Assembly: GCF_000590885.1 (NCBI RefSeq)
Contig: NZ_JFHN01000025.1
Coordinates: 1 to 64,000 of the forward strand
From: Erwinia mallotivora
GTDB taxonomy: Bacteria; Pseudomonadota; Gammaproteobacteria; Enterobacterales; Enterobacteriaceae
Reading direction: 5' to 3'
DNA: 64,000 bases
In this document: piece by piece, positions 57,637 to 64,000 of the stretch
Numbering within the stretch: position 1 is the stretch's first letter
How the letters are laid out: each line of letters starts with the position of its first letter
Position numbers and translations under genes: made by a program
The notes under the pieces: generated by a model
Seen by the model: the letters and a program-made list of their open reading frames with translations, nothing else
Told to the model about the DNA's origin: nothing
Databases searched by the model: none

Positions 57637-58247
57637 AAAGCGAAAAATATTTTAACCGGATAGTTTTCATCGATACCTTGTTATCTTTCAATGGGATCAT
57701 TCCTTCTCTTTCAGAATTTCAGCTTAAGCTGGTTAATCTGATAGAACAATTCAGCAAGGAGCTTGTTTCTGAAGGGCAATGTGAACAACTGAGTGATAAA
57801 TTGTGTTATATCATTTGTCTTTACTTCGATAAACATATCACCTTTCGTCTTAAGGCTAACAACATTTCCTGGGAACGACATTTACTTAGCCGTCATTTTT
57901 ACGGTTATGATGTCGAATCGGGTTCATTAAGCGCCCGGCTTGAATTCCTGTTGAAAAACAGTGATGGGAAAATTTTCGATTACACACGCCAACTGCTTAT
58001 TTTGATATCTCATTATCCTGACAGTGATGGGAAAATTCATGCGCTACTTGCGTGTTATCCGGGTGAACCGGTCGAAAATAGTATTCCTCACGCTGAAAAT
58101 AAAGAACCCGAATCAGTCATCTTTCTTGTTCCCGATAAACCACGTAGCCGCTGGTATGGTTCATTCATCTGGCAATCAGCTATCGGTATTTTTCTGTTAA
58201 TAATTCTGTGGTTTTTTTGCATAAAATACCTGGGTGGCCTTTATTAA
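57630..58247 (+). CDS. Second DotU/TssL-like protein
   Basis: The 205-residue protein has the TssL/DotU layout: a cytoplasmic helical domain with ERHLLSRHFYGYDVESG (compare SLLARFHGETWGG in TssL), FDKHITFRLKAN and LARLEFLLKN-like segments, then a C-terminal membrane helix (about 178-200, IWQSAIGIFLLIILWFFC). Unlike the TssL at 36902 it has no OmpA domain. The start is one of two successive GTG codons (57630 or 57633) behind GAGG, overlapping the glycosyltransferase stop. The following OmpA-domain gene overlaps its stop by one base (TAATG), suggesting that the pair works together. Confidence 0.75.
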   Translation: MVKSEKYFNRIVFIDTLLSFNGIIPSLSEFQLKLVNLIEQFSKELVSEGQCEQLSDKLCYIICLYFDKHITFRLKANNISWERHLLSRHFYGYDVESGSLSARLEFLLKNSDGKIFDYTRQLLILISHYPDSDGKIHALLACYPGEPVENSIPHAENKEPESVIFLVPDKPRSRWYGSFIWQSAIGIFLLIILWFFCIKYLGGLY

Positions 58248-59725
58248 TGTCCGCGAAAACTAACATGAATAATAATTCCCAACACCCTTTTTCCTCAGAA
58301 GAAAGAGACCAGGTCATTATCATTATCATTTTCATTATTGGTCCCTACGCCCGGAAATGGTTTTCTCAACCTGCCTCAGAACCGGTTGAACATGCGCCTG
58401 TGCGTTGGATCCTGGCTCCGGAAGCTGAAGACCTGCACAAGCAATGGAAACGATTACGCCTTCCTGACTCCCGCACTGTCATCAGGGCTTTCTTTCCTTT
58501 TCTGCCCGACGGGCAGGAAAGCAGTGAGCTGATCCATGCCCAGCTTAATGACTGGCAGAGCCAGTTTCTCGCGCATCCGCTTACTGAGCCCCTTCCGTGC
58601 GTATTTGGCTTATACGCACAGTTAAGTCATCAGCGTTCTGTTGACGATCCTGAACAGGCAATATGGCTGGGAAACTTTGATCTTACCGTCAGTGAAGAAA
58701 CCACTTTCAATCATGAGCTTTCCACTCTTAACACCATGCTGATGCAGATTAGTCACTCTGGCGGCTATCACGCCGTACAGCGTTTAGCTATGGCTGATGC
58801 CCTGCAATTGTGGATGCATGAAACAGGAATCATAAAGTCATTACAGACGCTGTTCAGCAGAACGTCCCTGATGCTTACAGCTGTATTGCTCTCTGACTAT
58901 GGTGCGGGTTTTGTCAGACATGGGGCCTGGGCAAACTGGATTGCCGACAGATTTCAAATTTATCCGGGCCTTGCTTCAACCATGAGCCTTCCTCAACTTC
59001 CCGACGCCCTGCACATGCCCGCGATAAAAACATGGGTTTATGAATCGCGAAAACCCCGACGCCGGGTAACCTGGATCCCCGCCACTATCACGCTGCTACT
59101 TGCACTGTTGATGGTGGGAATAACCTGGCATGAGGGAGAACGGCTGACCCGGATGAGGAATAATCTCTTTGCATTTAACCAGTTGGACATTGTTCATTTT
59201 CAGCAAAAACGCAGTGCTCTGTCTCAACTTATCAAATACCGTGATGAACTTTCTGGTTGTTCTTCCAGCCGACTATTACAAATTTTAAAACTGTCAAATT
59301 GTAATAAGGTGCTGGCCGAACTTAACAAAGTCATCAAAAATACCCGTGCCGAACCGCTGTTGTTTTCCTCTGAGTCAGTAGCACTATTTTCTTCAGATAG
59401 TTCGCAGCTTAAAGAGGGCAGTGATGAAATTTTGACAGCGTTACTCCCTGTCATTAGCAATAACCCTCAGACCACTTTCATGATTATTGGGCACTCTGAT
59501 AATTCAGGTACTCATCAAAGAAATATGCAAATTTCCAAAGAAAGAGCCATCGTAGTACGCGACTGGTTAATTAAACACACCAATATACCTGTCACCAGAT
59601 TTGTGATTAAGGGGGTTGGTGAAAGTGCTCCGATAGCCAGTAACGACACAGATGAAGGTCGAAAACGAAACAGGCGGGTGGACATTATCCCTTTACCTGA
59701 AAATTATCACATCAATAATGAGTAA
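58247..59725 (+). CDS. OmpA-domain membrane protein of the T6SS
   Basis: The 492-residue protein has an N-terminal hydrophobic stretch (about 21-33) and a cytoplasmic middle part with HAPVRWILAPEAEDLHKQW. A membrane helix at about 278-297 (ITLLLALLMVGITW) and a periplasmic OmpA-like domain (about 370-490) with MIIGHSDNSG, ISKERAIVVRDWL and GRKRNRRVDIIPL follow. The OmpA domain should bind peptidoglycan. With the DotU-like protein upstream it could replace the extended TssL as a wall anchor, as in other enterobacterial loci where DotU and OmpA are separate. ATG 58247 shares one base with the previous stop. Confidence 0.75.
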   Translation: MSAKTNMNNNSQHPFSSEERDQVIIIIIFIIGPYARKWFSQPASEPVEHAPVRWILAPEAEDLHKQWKRLRLPDSRTVIRAFFPFLPDGQESSELIHAQLNDWQSQFLAHPLTEPLPCVFGLYAQLSHQRSVDDPEQAIWLGNFDLTVSEETTFNHELSTLNTMLMQISHSGGYHAVQRLAMADALQLWMHETGIIKSLQTLFSRTSLMLTAVLLSDYGAGFVRHGAWANWIADRFQIYPGLASTMSLPQLPDALHMPAIKTWVYESRKPRRRVTWIPATITLLLALLMVGITWHEGERLTRMRNNLFAFNQLDIVHFQQKRSALSQLIKYRDELSGCSSSRLLQILKLSNCNKVLAELNKVIKNTRAEPLLFSSESVALFSSDSSQLKEGSDEILTALLPVISNNPQTTFMIIGHSDNSGTHQRNMQISKERAIVVRDWLIKHTNIPVTRFVIKGVGESAPIASNDTDEGRKRNRRVDIIPLPENYHINNE

Positions 59726-59744
59726 AAATATCATGAGTAAAAAT
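59718..59744 (+). repeat. Direct repeat at the EagR start
   Basis: ATGAGTAAAAAT occurs at 59718-59729 and again at 59733-59744, separated by ATC. It encodes MSKN twice and gives two start codons 15 bases apart for the next gene. The first overlaps the OmpA-gene stop (ATGAGTAA). Confidence 0.9.
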
Positions 59745-60224
59745 AAAATAACCTACACCCTCTATGAAGGCACACTTTTAACCGAAGCACCTATCTTTGA
59801 TCAAAGCGTTAATGTCTTACGATTTCGTGATCCGGAAGATAATGAATATACAATTCTGGTTAATCGTGCTTTTCTGGCTGAAGATCAAACTCTGGCAGAG
59901 TTTTGTGAGTCACAAATGTCATTTATGACAAATACTATGCCTGCCTTTGCCGTGGAAGGAAAACAACTCACCAGTGAAATTGGTCCGGCAAAGCTGCCTG
60001 TTGTACAGATAGGAAATCGTTTTTATCTGGAGGGACAGCTAATGAAACAGGTGCAGACAATGGTCGCGCTACCTTATCATCCGGTTATTAACGGCGCTCG
60101 AAGAAACGTCATTATTTTTACCCTCAGTGCTGAAAAAGAATTTACTGAATATCAACGTAAACATTATGTTCAGCTCATTAACAGCTTCGATCCCGAGGCC
60201 GCCACATTGAATAGCAAGCTATAA
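59718..60224 (+). CDS. DUF1795/EagR-type effector chaperone
   Basis: The 168-residue protein (or 163 from the second ATG at 59733) fits the DcrB-like DUF1795 family, known as EagR in T6SS loci, where it protects N-terminal membrane segments of Rhs or PAAR effectors before loading. Visible parts are YTLYEGTLLTEAPIFDQSVNVLRFRDP, DQTLAEFCESQMSFM, FYLEGQLMKQVQTMVALP and NVIIFTLSAEKEFTEYQRKHYVQLINSF. No Rhs or membrane-segment effector gene lies next to it, so its client must be elsewhere. It is the last gene of the plus-strand T6SS unit. Confidence 0.8.
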   Translation: MSKNIMSKNKITYTLYEGTLLTEAPIFDQSVNVLRFRDPEDNEYTILVNRAFLAEDQTLAEFCESQMSFMTNTMPAFAVEGKQLTSEIGPAKLPVVQIGNRFYLEGQLMKQVQTMVALPYHPVINGARRNVIIFTLSAEKEFTEYQRKHYVQLINSFDPEAATLNSKL

Positions 60225-60237
60225 TTATTTTAAAAAA

Positions 60238-60276
60238 AAGCGCATGTCTGTCAGCATTAAACTGACACATGCGCTT
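60238..60276. terminator. Terminator between EagR and LuxR genes
   Basis: AAGCGCATGT...GTCAG pairs with CTGACACATGCGCTT, giving a stem of about 15 pairs with a 2-base bulge and a 7-base loop. On the minus strand it is followed by eight T, a strong terminator for the LuxR-type gene. On the plus side T-rich sequence is weak, but the stem should also slow T6SS read-through. Confidence 0.85.
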
Positions 60277-60280
60277 ATAA

Positions 60281-60919
60281 TCAGAGACAGACTATACTAC
60301 GCTCTTTATTAGCACAATGAGCAATAAAGGTGGCATATTTGTAGAATTCAACCCGATTAAGCATTCCGAGTTTTCGGATAGAATTTCGGCAATGATTGCT
60401 TATTGTTTTTTCCGAACGATTGAGGATTCTGGATATATAACCTACATTATACCCTTTGCCAACCAGCAGTAAAATTTTGCACTCTGTTAATGACAGCTGT
60501 TTAATTTTTTTCAGCCCAATCGACTTATGGTTCTCCGGACTGATAAAAGCTGGATAATCCATACTGGCGATCAGGAGTATTTTCTTTATCTTTTCCATAA
60601 CTTCCGAAACATTATGTCGCCGGCAAGTGAACGGAATGTGAATCGTCGCCTGCCACTCTGAATTATTATTTTTTTTCCAACTATTACAGCCATTTCTCAG
60701 GCGAATGCTGACCATCGAGTCCCGAATAACAACATTTGCTACGTTACCCACTTCCTCAACAGTTTCATCAATCAAAAAACAAAACGCGGAGTTGTTCCAC
60801 CTGCCGTTGAATTCTTTGATGAGATGGCCAAGACCAAAAGTATAATAGAAGTTATCACTATGTAATGATATTCTCACAATACTTTTGCATCTGGCATCAT
60901 TAGCATCAGACATAACCAT
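60281..60919 (-). CDS. LuxR-type transcriptional regulator
   Basis: The 212-residue protein has a C-terminal LuxR helix-turn-helix (about 138-195) with IKQLSLTECKILLLVGKGYNVGYISRILNRSEKTISNHCRNSIRKLG. The N-terminal part (about 1-130) has no recognised receiver phospho-site or autoinducer domain. Such orphan LuxR proteins often control fimbriae or colonisation genes. It is convergent with the T6SS/adhesin operon, separated by a shared terminator, and could regulate the fimbrial genes; this is inference. ATG 60919 follows AAGGA by seven bases. Confidence 0.8.
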   Translation of the reverse strand: MVMSDANDARCKSIVRISLHSDNFYYTFGLGHLIKEFNGRWNNSAFCFLIDETVEEVGNVANVVIRDSMVSIRLRNGCNSWKKNNNSEWQATIHIPFTCRRHNVSEVMEKIKKILLIASMDYPAFISPENHKSIGLKKIKQLSLTECKILLLVGKGYNVGYISRILNRSEKTISNHCRNSIRKLGMLNRVEFYKYATFIAHCANKERSIVCL

Positions 60920-61360
60920 CGAATTTTCCTTTTACCTGATAATCCCGATCTGGATAACCTGGAGTCATTCCTGCCTCCGGGCGGTAATTGACGATATTGA
61001 CTTATGAATAATTGCTGTTTAAGAAGAAAACTACTGAAATATTTTGAGGATTTTTAAATGCACTCTGGTGCCGCTGGCATAATACGTTTAATGTTCGTCG
61101 AAGTAAAGCAGGTATGTTTTCAGCATTTTTGTAGCTGAAAACATAATGAAACAATCGACCAGCCTGATAAAAAATCATCATTTATCATCACTCATTATTC
61201 CACCAATAAAAATCATATAATTCCAAAAAAATTTATTATAGCGTCGCCTTCTCCAATGATTATTAATGACGGAAAATCATTGCAGTAATGTATTATTTAC
61301 TCTTCCCTGCTTCATCTTATTCATTTTTTTAGCTGTATAACCCCCATTATATTATCGATA
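60920..61360. other. AT-rich intergenic region, LuxR promoter side
   Basis: No gene is supported in these 441 bases. The region holds the leader and promoter of the LuxR-type gene and the 3' side of the LysR gene. It is very AT-rich, like the T6SS cluster, and marks the end of that cluster; GC rises again from 61361. Confidence 0.55.
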
Positions 61361-62266
61361 TTAGCTATACATTTTTAGCTCATACTGACGTGCCAGCTCC
61401 CATAAACGACTACGAATTATCTGCTTAAGTTGTAGAGTAGACTGCGACTGAGGGCGATCACGACGACTGATTAACATGACTTCAAACGGTAACGGCTGAG
61501 CCACCGGAAGTACCAACAGCTGATCGGCATAGCGTTTGCCCGTAAACAAATCGACAATACCCACCCCGCCTCCTGCCGATACCATATCGGCAATGACTGA
61601 ATAGGTTTTGATATATAACGAGCCCACTGGCTGTAAGCCTTTATCACGCAATGCCCGATGCAATACCTGGCCTAACGGATCTTCCTTCTGCATCATCAGC
61701 AGATTGTTCTGGCACAACCAGTCGAGAGAAACCGGACCGTTGATGGTCATTGACCGGGGCAAAATAGCGACCATCGACGAGTGAAACAGCGGTTCAGCAA
61801 CCAGTTCTCCAGACACCTGCTGACCAAAAACCAGCGCAAAATCGAGCTGATCCGCCAGTAAATTCTGACACAGCGTCTGAAAATGCTCTGTCACCAGCTC
61901 AACGTTCACATAACCATTGTTGCGGCGGTATTCCACCAGAGCGGGTGCGAGGATCATCTGTCCAAACGCGTGAGCAGCCCCTACCCGGACCGTTTCACCC
62001 TCTCCCTTACGCAGCTGGCTGGTTAACAGGCTGATAGCCTGAAGGCGAGTAAAAAGTTCGCGGATTTCCGGTATAAGACGCTGCGCTTCTGGCGTCGGGA
62101 TCATCCCCTGGCTGCCACGCTCAAACAGCGCAAAGCCCAGCTGCTGCTCGGCATGGCTTAACACACGGCTGACGTTGGGCTGGGAAACATGCAGCAGGCG
62201 GGCCGCCCCGCTGATGCTGCCTGTCTCTATAATTGCCTGAAAAACCTCAATATGTCTCAGCCGCAT
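61361..62266 (-). CDS. LysR family transcriptional regulator
   Basis: The 301-residue LysR regulator has an N-terminal helix-turn-helix (about 1-60: MRLRHIEVFQAIIETGSISGAARLLHVSQPNVSRVLSHAE) and an effector-binding domain from about residue 90. It is co-oriented with the dipeptidase, whose stop it overlaps by ten bases, so the two are translated together. It probably controls the dipeptidase and the divergent peptide-binding protein. The effector could be a peptide or amino acid. Confidence 0.9.
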   Translation of the reverse strand: MRLRHIEVFQAIIETGSISGAARLLHVSQPNVSRVLSHAEQQLGFALFERGSQGMIPTPEAQRLIPEIRELFTRLQAISLLTSQLRKGEGETVRVGAAHAFGQMILAPALVEYRRNNGYVNVELVTEHFQTLCQNLLADQLDFALVFGQQVSGELVAEPLFHSSMVAILPRSMTINGPVSLDWLCQNNLLMMQKEDPLGQVLHRALRDKGLQPVGSLYIKTYSVIADMVSAGGGVGIVDLFTGKRYADQLLVLPVAQPLPFEVMLISRRDRPQSQSTLQLKQIIRSRLWELARQYELKMYS

Positions 62267-63363
62267 GATGCGTCACCCCAGGTTGCCTGCAACACACGCA
62301 GCCAGTTGCCGCAGCAAATTTTCTCCAACAACGGTTTATCGTAACCACACTCTGCAAGCGTGGTGATCAACAGCGGCAGCCCGGCAACGCCGGGTAAATC
62401 GGGAGGCAGGGTAGTGCCATCAAAATCTGAGCCAAAACCGACGTTGTCCTCACCCAGTTTCTCCAGCAGATAATCCATGTGGCGCACGATTTCCATCACC
62501 GTGGCTTCCTGTGCATTTCTGCCATCGCTGCGGAGAAAACGGATACCAAAATTTACCCCCACAAAACCGTTACTCTCCCGGATAGCAGCCAGCTGGCGAT
62601 CGGTCAGGTTACGGGACTGGGCGCAAAGCGCATGTGCATTGGAATGACTGGCAACCAATGGCGCGTCGCTGATGGCAGCAGTCTGCCAGAACCCTTTCTC
62701 ATCCATATGTGAAAGGTCGACCATGATGCGCTTCTGATTACAGGCACGCACCAGTCGCAGCCCCGCCGCCGTCAGACCATTGCCGGTATCGGGTGAAGAG
62801 GGAAAGCGGAAAGGCACACCCTCGCCAAAGATATTTGGACGACTCCACAGCGGCCCCAGGCTGCGCAAACCAGCGTCATAGAGCACTTCCAGCTGCGACA
62901 AATCCGCGTCCAGCGCTTCCGCACCTTCAATATGCATCACCGCAGCCACCACCCTGCCACGCATACACTGGCGAATATCCGCCACGCTGCGGCAAATTTT
63001 CACCGCACCGGCAGATTGTTGCTCAATACGCAGCAGGGTGGAAAACATCTCCAGCGTAATCGCCAGCGCGTCCTGTTGTGCAGGCGTTGATTCTGCCTGA
63101 CCAAAAACCGGCCCTGAACGGTGATTTTTAACAGCTGGCGCGGTTCTTGCTTTAAATCCTTCAGAAGGCACATAAGCCGCAAACAGGCCTCCGGCAAAAC
63201 CGCCCTGACGCATCCGTGGCAAATCCATCTGCCCGACGCTCAACCCGTTGAGAAATGCCGTGACGGGATCGTCATGTTGAGACAGCCAGAGACGCATCAG
63301 GAGATCATTATGGCCATCAAAAACAGGCTCGGTGACCGCTTCAACACTCTGAGAATGAGACAT
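62257..63363 (-). CDS. Membrane dipeptidase family (peptidase M19)
   Basis: The 368-residue protein belongs to the renal (membrane) dipeptidase family, zinc enzymes that cleave dipeptides, including those with D-residues. Metal-site motifs are FDGHNDLLMRLW (about 14-25), HIEGAEAL (about 125), VDLSHM, ASHSNAHALC (about 225) and GFGSDFDG (about 305). No signal peptide is seen, so it is probably cytoplasmic, acting on imported dipeptides. It is divergent from the oligopeptide-binding protein gene at 63557 across 193 bases. Confidence 0.9.
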   Translation of the reverse strand: MSHSQSVEAVTEPVFDGHNDLLMRLWLSQHDDPVTAFLNGLSVGQMDLPRMRQGGFAGGLFAAYVPSEGFKARTAPAVKNHRSGPVFGQAESTPAQQDALAITLEMFSTLLRIEQQSAGAVKICRSVADIRQCMRGRVVAAVMHIEGAEALDADLSQLEVLYDAGLRSLGPLWSRPNIFGEGVPFRFPSSPDTGNGLTAAGLRLVRACNQKRIMVDLSHMDEKGFWQTAAISDAPLVASHSNAHALCAQSRNLTDRQLAAIRESNGFVGVNFGIRFLRSDGRNAQEATVMEIVRHMDYLLEKLGEDNVGFGSDFDGTTLPPDLPGVAGLPLLITTLAECGYDKPLLEKICCGNWLRVLQATWGDASCG

Positions 63364-63556
63364 GGTTTTCCGCTCCCGATTGATAAAGGCCAGACTGCCA
63401 TTTTATGGCGCAACCGCACCACCACAGCGCAACCTGATTTGCCGGATAAAATAAGTTTCACCCCTCCACTAGTACCTGAGTACGCGGCGGGTTGTCAAGA
63501 TAAACGACGCAAAATCCACCATTAAAATTGTTTATTTTCAATATCTTGGAGAAGTT

Positions 63557-64000
63557 ATGGTTACCAGAAGACGTTTTCTTGCAGGATGTAGCGCCGTTCC
63601 TTTTCTCTCTTATCTCTCGTTTGACAGCGCCTTTGCCGCCACCCCACCGACCATGCTGGTGATGGCGATGCAGCTCGACAATATGACCAGCCTTGATCCG
63701 GCGGAGAGCTTCGAAGCGATTGGCTCTGAAATCTGCGGCAACCTGTATCAGCGTCTGGTGATGTCAAATCCGGAAAAGCCCAATGAAGTGGTGGGTGAAC
63801 TGGCAAAATCCTGGGAAATGAGCAGTGACAGCAAGACCTGCACTTTTCATCTCGACCCCACGATAAAATTTGCCGATGGCAGCCCGCTGACCGCCGATGA
63901 CGCAGCATTTTCTCTGCAACGCGTGGTTAAACTGGATAAAAGTCCGGCCTTTATTATCAATCAGTTTGGCTTCACCAAAGAGAATGTTGAGCAGATGATT
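63557..64000 (+). CDS. Oligopeptide-type ABC binding protein (partial)
   Basis: The first 148 codons of a family 5 extracellular binding protein (DppA/OppA type); the gene runs off the window. The N-terminus MVTRRRFLAGCSAVPFLSYL is a twin-arginine-type signal with a cysteine near residue 11, and A-F-A-A suggests signal cleavage near residue 28. The mature part shows the conserved LDPAESFEAIGSEICGNLYQRLV, a LAKSWEMSSDSKTCTFHL segment and IKFADGSPLTADDAAFSLQR. It would bind peptides outside the inner membrane for the transporter encoded beyond the window; the divergent dipeptidase would cleave them. Confidence 0.9.
   Translation, partial: MVTRRRFLAGCSAVPFLSYLSFDSAFAATPPTMLVMAMQLDNMTSLDPAESFEAIGSEICGNLYQRLVMSNPEKPNEVVGELAKSWEMSSDSKTCTFHLDPTIKFADGSPLTADDAAFSLQRVVKLDKSPAFIINQFGFTKENVEQMI

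Overview
The window reads as chromosome of a member of the Enterobacterales. EF-Tu, CoaA, YqhA, ZinT and KdpFABCD closely resemble their E. coli counterparts, and the order thrU-tyrU-glyT-thrT-tufB with a divergent coaA is the enterobacterial one. Gene content and divergence suggest an Erwinia/Pantoea-type relative rather than E. coli itself; this placement is inference.

Left part (1-27.3 kb), ordinary enterobacterial chromosome. The four-tRNA/tufB operon (minus strand) has a recognisable promoter. It is followed by a GNAT acetyltransferase, coaA, a Tat-type esterase, yqhA, a MarA-like regulator with a small exported protein, a LysR regulator, a FemAB-like acyltransferase and an ABC exporter. 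zinT carries a textbook Zur operator. A sugar locus follows: a DeoR regulator divergent from a SIS isomerase-ROK kinase pair, then a complete carbohydrate ABC transporter and a small esterase. The kdpFABCD potassium locus comes next; kdpF is present, a KdpE-type site lies upstream, but no kdpE follows kdpD.

Central part (27.4-60.2 kb), visibly more AT-rich: a complete type VI secretion system with all 13 core genes tssA-M. The minus-strand arm is tssB-tssC-hcp-tssJ-tssK-tssL-tssM-unknown-vgrG-PAAR-tagK-tagJ-tssE, with tssH further upstream on the same strand. The plus-strand arm is tssF-tssG-tssA, followed by a two-domain fimbrial adhesin, a GlcNAc-type glycosyltransferase, a second DotU/TssL-like protein, an OmpA-domain membrane protein and an EagR-type (DUF1795) chaperone. 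A four-gene chaperone-usher fimbrial operon sits between tssB and tssH. Its likely tip adhesin is 7-12 kb away on the other strand, immediately behind tssA. The two machines are therefore interleaved at gene level, and the adhesin looks co-transcribed with T6SS baseplate genes. This is the most unusual feature of the window.

Within that cluster, vgrG is split by a run of seven G residues. The run has exactly the phase of a -1 frameshift heptamer, and a -1 shift gives a continuous VgrG with a polyglycine and PTEA-repeat tail. A LuxR-type regulator closes the region behind a strong terminator.

Right end (61.3-64 kb): a LysR regulator and an M19 dipeptidase face a divergent oligopeptide-type ABC binding protein that runs off the window, suggesting a peptide uptake and hydrolysis locus.
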